Shown here: piece by piece, positions 42,073 to 61,299 of the stretch
Layout: every line of letters begins with the position of its first letter
How positions within the stretch are numbered: position 1 is the first letter of the stretch
DNA from: Symbiodinium natans
Lineage: Eukaryota > Sar > Dinophyceae > Suessiales > Symbiodiniaceae
Direction: 5' to 3'
Assembly (NCBI GenBank): GCA_905221605.1
Contig: CAJNDS010002102.1
Coordinates: 983,147 to 1,047,146 of the forward strand
Length of the DNA: 64,000 nt
Notes under the pieces: model-generated
Databases searched by the model: none
Told to the model about the DNA's origin: nothing
The model's input: only the letters and a program-made list of their open reading frames with translations
Made by a program: the position numbers and the translations under genes

Positions 42073-43382
42073 CGAGCCTGAGCATCGCCGGGCCCTGAGA
42101 CTGCGCCACCGCAGCCTCAAGCAGCGCAAGGAGCGTCGGAACGTCGGTCCGGGGCACCTGGGCTAGGAGCCGAGTCGAAATTTTTAGGGTTTAGGGTTTA
42201 GGGTTCAAGTTCAATAAGGGGGTTTCGGAAACTAGGGGGGTACCTTCTTGGGGGGGTCCTTATTCTGAAGGACTCCTACGCTTTGGGGTCCCATGTTTCC
42301 GTAAACCCCCAGAAGGGCCTCGGGTTGAGGGCTTCAAAACAAGTCCTGTCGCTTGGTTTAAGAATCCACCCTAGAAAGCTCCCAAAGTACCCCCAAAAGT
42401 TCGAGGTGCCACTTGTGGCGTACGAGGGGTGGCTCGAGCACTTAAGCTTTCAAAGAGTACACAGCGAGGTCCTCTGTTATTGGACAGGATTTTGTTGGTG
42501 AGATATTGGGGCAGCCCAAGCTGTCGACCACTGGCAGCCATCAGTTTGTGACACCCTGCTGCGCTCTAAGAGCCCAGGCAGCGCCCTCCACCTTTCAAAA
42601 ACCTTGTAAATGCTAGGAAAAGGGGTGCGCAGGAAACCGAACTCAGCATCCCGACCCCCCAACCTCCAAATTTCCCAGCCACTCCCAGCCTCAACGGCAG
42701 GAGACGCTGCGCAGCGGCTCCAGCAAGCCAGGCAAGCCTCGAGCTTTGGGCCCTCCTTATGGTACTTAAAGGTACCTATCGAATCCCACACAGTGAACAG
42801 CGTGTGCCTTTACTTGAGTCTTAAGTTCTCTGGGTAGCGCGTACCGGCAGTGTTGTTGCTTTGCCCGGATTTGGCTGGCAAGTTCCGGATTGGAGACTTG
42901 ATGTGCAAGAGTTCCGGAGTCTGAAAGAGGGTCAGCTCCTGGCTTGAAGCTTCCTCTGCATTGAAGCTTACTCTTTTTCTTGGCTTTATAATTCTTGTTC
43001 GGGCTATCAGTTGACATAAAGCTGAATCTTAACTCGTGCCACTTCGGGCCCTGCGGGCAGCATCTCGCGTGGAGATCTTGGTCACACCATGTCGACTCTA
43101 CAGTATGCCACAAAGACACTGATTTCATCTCATGATATTATCTTTGCTTACGCCGTCCGTGTACAGGTGTATCTTGGGAAGCATGCGCACACATGCAATT
43201 AATGTCCGTAAACTGCCCATGCCGATGCAACGCTCCTCTTCAATTGCCCTCACACAGACTCACACACGCCTCGCACACGGTGCAGCCCGGCGGTGTTGGC
43301 CCAGGAGCCGTGTTGATGACCACCTTCGGTGAGGACAATCGTTAAGGTGGGGCAAGTAAATAGAACTGACCCGCCTTTGACC

Positions 43383-43414
43383 CCCTAAACCCTAAACCCT
43401 AAACCCTAAACCTT
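43383..43414 (-). repeat. Interstitial telomere-like tract (CCCTAAA)
   Basis: Four units of CCCTAAA on the plus strand. Confidence 0.95.
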
Positions 43415-44982
43415 GGAGTTGCGACATACGCCGACCTGAAGGTCGCTCACGGTCAAGCCGGCGCGGAGCTCTTTCAGTGCCTGTGGTTGTGGAATCCCGC
43501 CCAGCTATGTCATAGTCTCTTCCGGGTATCCGAGAATCACAGGACGATGAAGGGCTTAATGAATTTATAACTGTATGATAGAGTAGAGTGCAGGACCCAG
43601 CGCCAAGACTGGTACTTGTTCATCTGCCGCCGCACCTGCACCTTTCAAACGGCATCCTGGCCCCAAAGCTCTACAAACGTAAATTCTCGAAGCCTCAGCC
43701 TAAACCTGAAATCCCCAATCCGCTAATCCCTCTTAGCTCTATACATTATACAATGCTCTATATGTCAAACGAGCGTATTCAAGGCCCGTCCTCAGACTGC
43801 GCATCTGAGGCGAATCCCATCAAGCAGAGGCTCTCGTCCAAGCCTGCTCTGAACGCATGTGTGGCTCATCAGTAAGACACGAAGAATCATCCTGCCAAGC
43901 AAAGCAGCATGAAAATGAATCCAGGAAACAGGTTTTCTATAGATGCCACGCCTTCTTCGTCGAGAAGCAACATGCACTCGTGCTTTGCAAGCGCCAGGCT
44001 TTCCGACTTCACTGAGAGCAAGGTGAGGGCTGTGAGGCCCAGGCCTGACAGACTATCGGGCATTGCATGGAACAGCTGCCCTTAGAGCGTGTGTATGTAT
44101 AGACTATGCATATAGAAATATAGGAACATTATATATGTATATATGTGTGTGTATATCTATTTATCTATTTATTCATTTTTTCATCTTTACGAAATATTAC
44201 GTATAGAGAGACAGAGAGAGGCACCTTGGAGGTGTACTCGTGCTGCCATGAGCAGCTCTTGCCGCTCCTGCACAGAGGATTCTGCTTTCTGCCCACTTTG
44301 GCTCAATCAGCTGCATATGTGCGAACAGAGTCTGCGAAGCGATGTGTCTTGACGACTCGATCAATCTGAACACCTTCCTATGGAGTCTTAGGGAGTTCGA
44401 ACAGGGAAATACTCCTTGTGGGTCGTTTCACCATGCATCATAGACTGGGGAGCACGGAGCAGTCGGGACTGGCCCAAAAAGCGTGAGGCCTGGGGCCCTC
44501 TGCCCCCGCATCGAATGCAACTTTAAAAACCGCATGGCCTGATTCACAGGCGAAGTGTTTTTTGTCCGGCAGTGGTCTTCGAACTAGGGCTTTTTTTTTG
44601 TGGAACACAACTTCTTTACGACTTAGCACATGGAGGGCGAAGAAGGAATTGAGGTTCTTGCTCACTCATGTGCAGGGAGCCTGCGGGCGAAGCTCGCGCC
44701 ATGGCTTCATTGCCTGATGAAGATGACCTTCAGACCTCAAGATGCATAAGCTGACTCCATTGCCCCGGGGTTTGATCCACTCTAGCTGCAGCAGGCCTTG
44801 AAGATGGCCCTAAGTGTGGCGACAGTGCTACAGATCGCTGAACACAGAAGCGTCTTGAAGCATGGGGCGTCTTTGCTGTAGCCAGCCGGATGGCGGGCGC
44901 TTGTCTGTGCTGGGTCGCTACTGCTTCGTGTTGAACTCTGAACCACAAACTGGCCTCCTGTACAGGCCGTGGCCAGATCTGC

Positions 44983-47545
<2,563 letters not shown>

Positions 47546-48054
47546 GGCAGCAGCAACGCGGAAGCTATAGGGATACTTTTGGGCCTGGCTTGCCTCAAAC
47601 ACGCAAGCACGCATGCGGCCTTGGGAATGCAGACTCTAAGCTTCCTCTGTTGGCGAGATTGCCATTTTGGAACTTCTCACTGCAGAGGACTGGCATCACA
47701 CCATGGGCAATGATCCCAAGCATTCTCCCCGAGCTTGTTACCGCCTTGTCTTCCACGTCTGTTCGGGTTCGGTGGAAGTGTCTCGCATTTGCTTGTCGCC
47801 CTGTTCATGCCGCGAAGCATAGGTACGAGCTGCTAGAGAACCCATGTAACAAAATAATTAGCCGCTGATAGCCCATGCAAAAGACTCCGGACAAGCAAGC
47901 GGAAAATCACTATTTGTGCGTTGTTCCGTAGAACAAGACCAGCGTGTTTGTCACAAACTCGCCTGATCTCAAAACCTCTCGAAGCATGCGTGACTATTTA
48001 CAAGCTCTACATCGTATGCCTTTCAAGCTGGAGCAGGACCAGACCTCGGCCCGT
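47546..48054. other. Spacer between CDC48 copies 1 and 2
   Basis: 509 bases. It carries the 5' flank of copy 1 and the 3' flank of copy 2. Identity with the neighbouring spacer stops at the start codon on one side and the stop codon on the other. No TATA box is evident. On the minus strand, CCTATAG, about 22 bases before the copy 1 ATG, is a possible trans-splice acceptor. Confidence 0.7.
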
Positions 48055-50617
<2,563 letters not shown>

Positions 50618-51088
50618 GTCGAGATTTGTTACCTCGATTACACTGAGCGCCTGGTATTTTGTCTCTTTGATCCTGCGTTCCCAACGGACTTCTTACAGGT
50701 AGGGAACTTGCTACATGGACGCACTGGCAGCAGGGGCGTTACGTACCATCCTTGCCTGTGACTTGGCAACCGAATGAGATCTAATGAGAGTTGCGTGACC
50801 ACTTTTTTACCTCATATATATATATATATGTATTTATTTAATCTAATTTATGTATTTACATATTTATATTTAAATGAACGTGAAGGGTCCTTCGCATGCA
50901 GAGCTCAGCTTTTTGCCACTCTCTTCCTTCACTAGCGTCAGCCAGCTTGATCTCTTGGGCCTATGCCCGCAGATTTGATTTTCGGTACCACCCCGCTCGA
51001 ATCATGAAAAGCTGGGGTCTTGCGACTATTGTGGAACAAACTCTCCGATCTTGAAACAGTTCCCTACAAACGGTCCCGCAGCTCTGCC
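50618..51088. other. Spacer between CDC48 copies 2 and 3
   Basis: 471 bases, with a TATATA/TATTTA tract at 50814-50875. It is not alignable over its length with the 47546-48054 spacer apart from a weak match near the copy 3 stop side. Confidence 0.7.
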
Positions 51089-53853
<2,765 letters not shown>

Positions 53854-54508
53854 GGCGGGAAGATGCCTGGGGGCCTCTGAGTTTTCGAATTGCTCTGAGC
53901 CGGTGAGATCCAGCGCCCTATGCTCCAGGAGAAGTGCTCCGCCAAAAAACCCCGAACCCCAAGTCCGAATGAGGCCATGCAGTACAAGGAATGAGGCCAG
54001 TGCCTGCAGTGCGATCGCATGCAATTCTTTTGGTCGCTTGCGCGAAGCACTGAGTGATATCATTCGAGGCAGCACCTCTGAGATTTCAAGGTGCTGTCAC
54101 ATGCTATGCAACAGGCAGGTAAAACGGCCTTCATCTGCTTGCAGAATTGAAGCAACTGCTAATCATTTGGCATACTAACTTTTAATGACCTCAAGCCGTG
54201 AATCCGGTGTAAGGACGCTCGACCAGCCAGTCTATGCGGAATGCCGTGGGACGACTCATGCGCCAGGAAGCACCTCCCAAAGCATGTCTGTGTCCATCGC
54301 AGACAACTGCAAACGTTTGCATTCAAGAGCCAACGCCTGTCAACCCACACTCACACACACACACATGTGCTTCCACGCCAGGCCAGAACACCGGAGCTGA
54401 GGACGAAACTCTCCAAACGACAATGGCGCGACTTCCTTCCACAACCTGCAGAATCTGAATCGCCAAACGGACGGCCAAAGCGCAAGAATGCCAATAAACA
54501 AATAAACA
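53854..54508. other. 5' flank of the CDC48 array
   Basis: No recognisable gene. CAG, 15 bases before the copy 3 ATG on the minus strand, is a possible trans-splice acceptor. A CACACACA tract lies at 54347-54365. Confidence 0.5.
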
Positions 54509-54931
54509 AATTATTTTACTTCGAACATCCCCACCCTCTCTTGGTAGAGATACTCTGGGGTTGGGGCCCGACTCTGGGGCTGGGCATTGGGCACCCCAGG
54601 GAGACGTTGGGCACTCTCTGTGAGGGTCGACCACTTTAGGCAGACTCCGGAATTGGGCACTCCAGGGAGAATCTGGGCCGGCTGGGCACTCGGGACACTC
54701 TGGGGTTGGGCACTCCAGGGAGACTATGGGGTTGGGCACTCCGTCTTGGGACTCCAACGAAACTCTGGGGTTGGACACTCCAGGGAGACTCCGGGGTTGG
54801 ATTTCAGGGACACTTTGGGGTTGGGCACTACAGGGATGAGCGAGGAGTAGACTGGGCGAGGAGAAGAGTTCCGGGCGAGGAGAAGAGTTGAGTTTAAAAT
54901 CTAACAACCCCACACCGAGGGTGGGGAATAA
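54509..54931. mobile_element. GGGTTGGGCACTCC-rich element, copy 2 (intact)
   Basis: About 420 bases. The edges match the copy at 7812-8916: ATTTTACTTCGAACATCCCC on the left, ACCCCACACCGAGGGTGGGG on the right, and the same GAGGAGAAGAGTTCCGGGCG stretch before the right edge. The body is ten or more degenerate units of CTCTGGGGTTGGGCACTCCA. It lacks the 805-bp insertion. It has no coding capacity and is followed by a CACA/TATA microsatellite (54940-54985). Confidence 0.85.
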
Positions 54932-57900
54932 CTAAATACGCACACACACACACATATATATATATACACACATATACATAGTATGTATTACATGTCAATC
55001 CATTCGAGTATATTGCTGCACAACGCTCACAACAGGTGAAGCTGTCCGCCTCAACGCCTGGGCCTCTGCTTGGCAGATTTCGTGGCACAAAAGGGAATGT
55101 GCCGTTCCTGGGATGAAGCGTGGCCAGCTAGAAATACGAAGAACGGGCCCTAGACTTCAAGCAAAGCCCCACAACAGCCATACACACCCGGTCTACAGCA
55201 TACATGCCTCATGGCCGCGAGGCAACGGAGGCTCTGAGGCCTCGACTGCCTGCGTGGACCCGAAACGACGACCGCAATGGGGGCAAGGCACCCGGTCCTC
55301 CGAGCTCCGAGTGTTCTGAGCTTTGGGCTTGGCGGCATCAAATCTGGGAGGAAATTTCGAAGAACCCACGCAGGAACCTACCTCATAAGGTAGTTCTGCC
55401 AGAGCCGGGAAATTAACAAAGGGTGCCTACTGAGCCATCATGCGCTACTGCAAGCAGGAGGCACTCTTTCAGAACGATGACAGTAGAACTTTGCTATGGC
55501 TGGGTCCGATGCGCAGCGTTGTACCCCACACAACCGAATGTCATCCCCTGCTGATCGGACAACTCAGTGCCCCACGTCCATTGCAGGGTCTGTTGGCGGC
55601 GGCGGCGGAAGATTTCTCAAGCTCTTGCCATCCTCTGACGTCATGGAGGGGAAGTTGGCATGTCAAGGCATGTCAAGGCTCAGGGTAATTCTGAGGCTTG
55701 ATACGCAAATAGCAGCTAGTTACAGCTAGTTGTCACATGTTGTCTGACTGGGATGATCTTGGCCCGGAAGTGCGCAACGCTTCCCATACTGAGATCCTTT
55801 ATGTGCTGGTCCACGACGCGCGCCTGCAAAGACTCCGATTTCGAAGATAAGAAACTGGGAGACATGAACATGATGGTGTTGATGACACATGTGCATGCAA
55901 TGGCCCGCCATCATATCCCCAAGCTCCGAACACTTCTCAGAACCTTAATAAAAACACGATGTTGAATATTCTCTTGGGCTTTAGATAAACCAAAAAAATA
56001 TTCCCAAGGGAACTATAGACAAGCCTTACCCTTAGTGCGGCCCAGCCTGTCTGATGGCCTGCCGGAAGGCTTCGGACTGCTTCTTCCAGGTGGGGACTGC
56101 GAAGGCCAAAGTGCTCTCAGAGATGGCGTCCATGGTGTCTGAAGCTAGTTTGTCACAACAGAGCTGACAGAGCTGAGCTCTGACTCCGCAGGGTCATGAA
56201 GGCGGCATGTCTGGAGGCTCAGGGACCACGTCGGAGCCTTCGCGAGACCTTCCATTTTCCCTGCACGGACGGCGAGTAAAGGTTTGCACTTTGCACAGTC
56301 AGCTGGCGCAAAAGTGGGAGGAAACTGCGGGACCTTGATGTGTCTCTAGCAAAGGTGGTTTTCAGGCTTGCTGAACTGTTTTGACACAGAAAATGCGAAA
56401 GCACAAGACTGCCAATCTAGCCTGATATGTGTGCAGCACAGCTGTGGCTCTGCTTCACGACTATGTGAGTGGAGTGCGGAGAGTATTTGCAGATGTGTCG
56501 CCAGTCGCCACTACCCTAAACGCATACAGTATCATATACATCTCTATAAGTGTTCTAATTGACATCCTCGAGCTGCAACTATGTCCCTTTCGCAGTCTGC
56601 CTCTCAGAATCCAGAGGCCGTGCCCTCAAATGTGCCTCTGCCTCGGGGCACATTAGCCCCTAAAGAAGCACAGCCAAGAAACCACAACGTCCATCGCCCG
56701 GGACTTGAGACGTTGACCCTTCCCTGCTCCAAACCTTCTGCAGACGATTCGCTCCTGACTGTGCCAGTCGCACATACCAGGCGAGTTGATGTGGTGGGAT
56801 GCAAGGCTTCTCGCGCATGCCCTTGCAGGCGCTTCAAGATGACTCAAGACCAGAAATTGGTCTTGCGCACTCTGCCTGCGAGTCAACTGCGGCACATCCC
56901 AGTAAGAAGCCCGGGGCTGTCTCAGAAAGGCCCGTGCTGGCTCTATCAACTAAGTTCTTTGACTGGCCTCTCACAGGAGGCGCAGCGACATCCAGGCAAA
57001 CAAAAATGTGAGGAAAATACGTGCACAAAAGGCACGGGACTGTACCAATCCATGCCTGAGTTAAACCAGTACTTCGTTACTTCGTATACAAGTCCAAGCC
57101 CCGGTCAAGATCGCTCACCTCATCCAGTCTGCGCCTTCGTCCCAGAGAATTCACCCTCATGCGAACCCCAAATATCCCTCAAGATTCCAAAAAACTCCTA
57201 CATCTGCATTATAAAGAGAACCAACCATGCTACAGGCGCCTGGGACTGTTCCGCCCATTGAACACCTCTCAGGCAAGGGCGCCACTACGACGCCGCTCAG
57301 AAAGGGCAGGGAGGAAGGGATCTAACGAGCCTCTTCAAGGGGCCATGTTACGTCTCGGCGCTCCTTGCACCAAAGATACATGGGAACGCCCTGTTGCCAG
57401 CCCAAGCTCTGCCGGGGTGGAGAGTGTGGAGCCAATTGCAGTCCGATGTCATAGCATCACCCGGTAAAGGCAAACCCTAAGTCGGCCAGCAATAGCTCTC
57501 CAAACTGCCTCCCTGGGAAGCTATGATGGTGCGGGTTGGGGCCCTGCAAACCGGCAGTGCCAAGGATGGTTTTGCCTTCGTTTTCCTGTCATGCTGAACC
57601 CTGGCACTGCCCAACTCCTCAGCTCTGAGGCAGTGAAACCTGAATTGTCCCGTTAAACAGACTTCCAAAAGTCAGGACATGCACTACTCACAGCTTTCTG
57701 AAAACGTTCGGTGCGCCACCACACCACAACTGCACCAATGATTTGACATTGGGTGAACCTGCAAGCTTGTCGTTCATGAGATATATGTAGCATGTATATT
57801 ACATCTACTACAATGTTTTTTTGCCCAGCGAAGGGGCTTTCGAGGGGTCCCCGTCCCTGACGGCCCTACTACAACGACGCTCGAATCAACAAACCTGATG

Positions 57901-59949
57901 GTTAAACGTCACCAATATAAGCGCCGCCAACAATTGAATCCCAAGGCCATGATTGTCAGACCAGTCCCGTTTGCACCGTGGGGCAAACCAGAGGCCACTA
58001 CCACGCTACACTATACGACACCTTGATGATCCCCACCGGTACTCAACACTGAGGACCGTGTGCCACCATCACCATCGACCACCGTGACGACTACAGTGAC
58101 TGTGAATATGGCTACTGCCCTCTGCAGCTCTGTTACTGCTGCTTCTGCCATCTCCTGTCATTGCTGCCCACACCTAAGAGCACTCATGTCCTCCTACGAA
58201 AAAACAGCCCGTCCCCTGCTGGACTCGAATTCATGCTTGCTGCCCGGTATATGTCCAAGATGCATCGTGGTGGGAGGCTCTGCTCCGAGCCGGAGGCACC
58301 GCACGTCCGCGGGGCAAATGCAGGTGCACTCATTCGCAGCACAGGGCCTTGCCTGCCCCTCCAAAACGCCGCCGCTTGCACTTGTGCCCTAAACCCTTTT
58401 GCATTAAACCCCAAACCCTAAACCTTATACCCTATACCCTATACACTACCGGTACAAGTCTAGGAGTCTGACAGTCTGACCGTGGGCGGCGTGATGGACA
58501 GGGCAATGCCCGGCCCACTGTGTAGACCGTGAGGTCATTTCGAAAACCAAATACCAGGAGGCGAGGGCCAACACAATCAGTAATTTGTAACTAGCACTGA
58601 AGAGAATCATAGAATGGATATGCTCTGACATGACATCTCAGACGCAAAGCAAGATAAAACGAGAGAAGGGACACAACGAACAATCACCCCGACAAAACTG
58701 GTTGATTGAATTTACTTGGACCTTGCCTCTGCTGAACAGCCGCTTACAAGCCTGTTAGCTGTGAAAAATACGATGGTTCGCAAGGTGGTCAGGCGAAACA
58801 CATCTCTTAGACATGAGCACCAGATCGCAAGTTTGTCACGCGCTCGAGGTGCCAATATGGTATGGTGCTTCTGAGTCTTCCAGCATTTTACGTACACTCA
58901 GAGGACCCGATTCATCCCTGCAATCGCCGCAGCTGAGCAGCTCTGAAACCCAGAAGGGAAGCGCATGCATGCACGGTCAGCTGGCACTGTATGTGCCCTG
59001 TGCGAAAGAATCAAATTCGTTCACATCGGCAGATGCCCACATGAAACGAGGCAAGGACTGCGTGTCAGCGCTTTCAGCCGCAAAATGCTCTGGTCGCTTG
59101 GGCAGCTTCCCTGTGCGGGGCGAACCCGCAAGTTGCAGGAAGCCCTGTGAACACCTCGCATGAGCGAGGCGGTGCCACCGTCTGCTAGCTTCAAGCGGGA
59201 CAGTGCAGAGATCTCAGCCCAGATTCCGGTGAGACCAGGTTTTCTCTGACATGCCCCAAGAACAAGTGAACGCCTGTCAAGGCGAAACAAATTCTGAATT
59301 TGTACCAGGTGCCCCGTGGCCGGCTCCTGCTATGCGGTCATTAAACATCAATTAAGAACCATTGGCAGCCGAACCTGCATACCCTGTAGGCATTGCAGTC
59401 CGGCTCACATGGTTTTGGTCTGTTGACCTGACCAACAGCGGCTTCTTCTGTCTAGAAACGGATGTGCCATAGAATGCTAGTACTGCCTGACATGGCATCA
59501 TATCCCTAAACCCTAAACCCTATTAAGGGGTCAATCTTCAGCAGAGTTCCGGAATCCTTGGCCTGGGAGTGTACTGCCGAGAAAGTCCACGACCGAGTAC
59601 TCCACAGTGCCAAAGCCTTTCGAATGCACTTCTGCTTCTGCAAACGGACTCTACCGGAAGGTCTACCACCGTCAACCCGAAACCTTTCAAACCACTGAAG
59701 AACCAGGAGGGGTGCAGATTTGCTTTGGGAGGTTGTGCTTTGTCCTGGCCTTTGCTGATTCGGGGGCTCTTCATGGTTTTTGCAGCTAAGAGCGAAACTC
59801 AATTTTGAAGCCACTACCCTCACATGGGCCGAAACGAAATCAACACCTTTTGATGAAAAGGAACCATTCCAACCTAGGAACCTCCTAACCCACTGCACAC
59901 CAGCCCAAGCACGCCATCCCCATGCCCCAGTTCCACTGCACTGTATACT

Positions 59950-60078
59950 GAAATAGTTATACTAATATACTATATTGTACTATATGATGCTACATTATAC
60001 TATATTACTTTACTATATTATACTTCATTTTCTAATATTATTCTACTTTTATATATTATACGATATTATACTATATGA
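59950..60078. repeat. TATAC/TATTA A+T-rich repeat
   Basis: About 130 bases of degenerate TATACTA units. Confidence 0.85.
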
Positions 60079-60719
60079 TCCTTGCCCTTTTCTGCTCTGT
60101 AACTCCCTGCTACTCTTCTCGTTGTACCACGTGAGGTGTGCATCGGTCTTGAGAGCTTCACAGCACTGCAATGGAAGGTGCGGAAAGAAACGCATCAAGC
60201 GGAATACAAAAAACAACACAAACACACACAACAAGCAGAATCACTGAAACATGAATCGATAGGCAGAAGCGAACACACCGAAGCCTAGCCGACACAATAA
60301 CTAACGGAAAGCAACAGATGCAATAGCAAAACACCGATGTAGAGATTATTTGGCCCAAGCGGCCCTTCAAATCCACTGTTTCCGGTACAAGGTGGAAGTC
60401 TTCCTCACTGACCTCGCGCTGCAGATCAGAGAGAAAGGGCTATAGAGCCTAGAGCCGTAAGAGTTCGGGGATTGACCTTCGCTAAATCTAACTATGGCTC
60501 GGGGATTGATGAGGTGTCCTGCATGGGAACTGCTCCGATCGTGCAAAATGGTGTACGCCAGTGGCTTCATGGGGAGTAGAAGTCCCAAAGCTGAGGCACT
60601 GAGGCATTCATGGCTCTGATCTCCGAAGCTCTTAGAAGCAAACATCAGCAACTCAAGCAACAAAGCCACCCAGCCTCCTTCAGGAGCTGCGTTGTGAAGC
60701 TCTTGCAACCTAAGGGTGG

Positions 60720-60796
60720 GCCTAAACCCTAAACCCTAAACCCTAAACCCTAAACCCTAAACCCTAAACCCTAAACCCTAAACCCTAAACCCTAAG
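60720..60796 (-). repeat. Interstitial telomere array, 11 units
   Basis: Eleven uninterrupted CCCTAAA units on the plus strand, the longest perfect telomere-like run in the window. Confidence 0.98.
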
Positions 60797-61169
60797 CTGA
60801 CTTTGCAGGGTCTCCATAGAGCCCATCGCAGTGGCTGAGCCAGGCTGAGCCCCAGGCAGGCAATGCGCGAACGTGGGCATACGGATTCCAAACGCTGGGA
60901 GAGGTGGATCCTTAATTTCGTCCGTCTGCGTTTCTCTGTGAAGCAGGGATCTGGCCATGTTCTTACGAGTAGGACCGCTCTGTGGGGAGGCCCGGTACGG
61001 CACTCTGGCGAGATCTCTGGGAATCTCGAGACAGCGAAGCCCAGTAGCAAGCTCACCAACAATCGTTTGAGGACAGTGGTGCATGGTGGTGGGCATAATT
61101 CAGGCCAGCTACCCTGCCATGTATGTAGCATCCCCAATGAAAGACGTGGGCATGCGGCATGAGCTTTGG

Positions 61170-61295
61170 CCGAGAGTCGTCGATCCAAATACACGGAAGT
61201 TGCGACCATCCACCACTCCAGCACACAAGGGTCCCAAGGCAATTCCAGTCCGCATGTACATTCCTTGCAAAATCTGCAGCAAGTCGCTGGGAAAA
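61170..61295 (-). CDS. Exon of a class III nucleotidyl cyclase (probable)
   Basis: The minus strand reads MYMRTGIALGPLCAGVV, then DGRNFRVFGSTT. This matches the C-terminal half of class III adenylate/guanylate cyclase catalytic domains, where R-x-GI-x-x-GP-x-x-AGVVG precedes a short loop and Y-x-x-FGDTVN. These enzymes make cAMP or cGMP. The metal-binding Asp residues lie in upstream exons, which I could not identify; about 61600-61690 (CFAMQSSWRDIQAAP) may be one. In the conserved GDT the Asp is replaced by Ser (GSTT), seen in diverged family members. A long telomere array (60720-60796) lies downstream. Confidence 0.5.
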
Positions 61296-61299
61296 CCCT

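Larger units (their letters stand above)
40480..44980. other. No recognisable gene
   Basis: Contains microsatellites, a telomere-like tract at 42186-42204 and another at 43383-43414. Open frames are short and conflicting. The right edge is the 3' flank of CDC48 copy 1. Confidence 0.5.
54940..61165. other. Mostly unassigned sequence
   Basis: No gene was recognised with confidence. The longest plus-strand frame (226 codons, 56581-57261) is Ser/Pro-rich and motif-free. Telomere-like tracts are at 58396-58443 (degrading into CCCTATA units) and 59505-59522. A TATAC microsatellite lies at 59950-60078. Confidence 0.45.

Noticed and set aside
56581-57261. 226-codon plus-strand open frame
   Set aside because: No motif, Ser/Pro-rich composition typical of random frames in this DNA; length alone is not enough.
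59540-59640. HSKGFGTVEY on the minus strand, like the RNP1 motif of RRM domains
   Set aside because: A single motif. A nearby LKGFGLTVVD is similar by chance composition, and no RNP2 motif or domain-length context was found.
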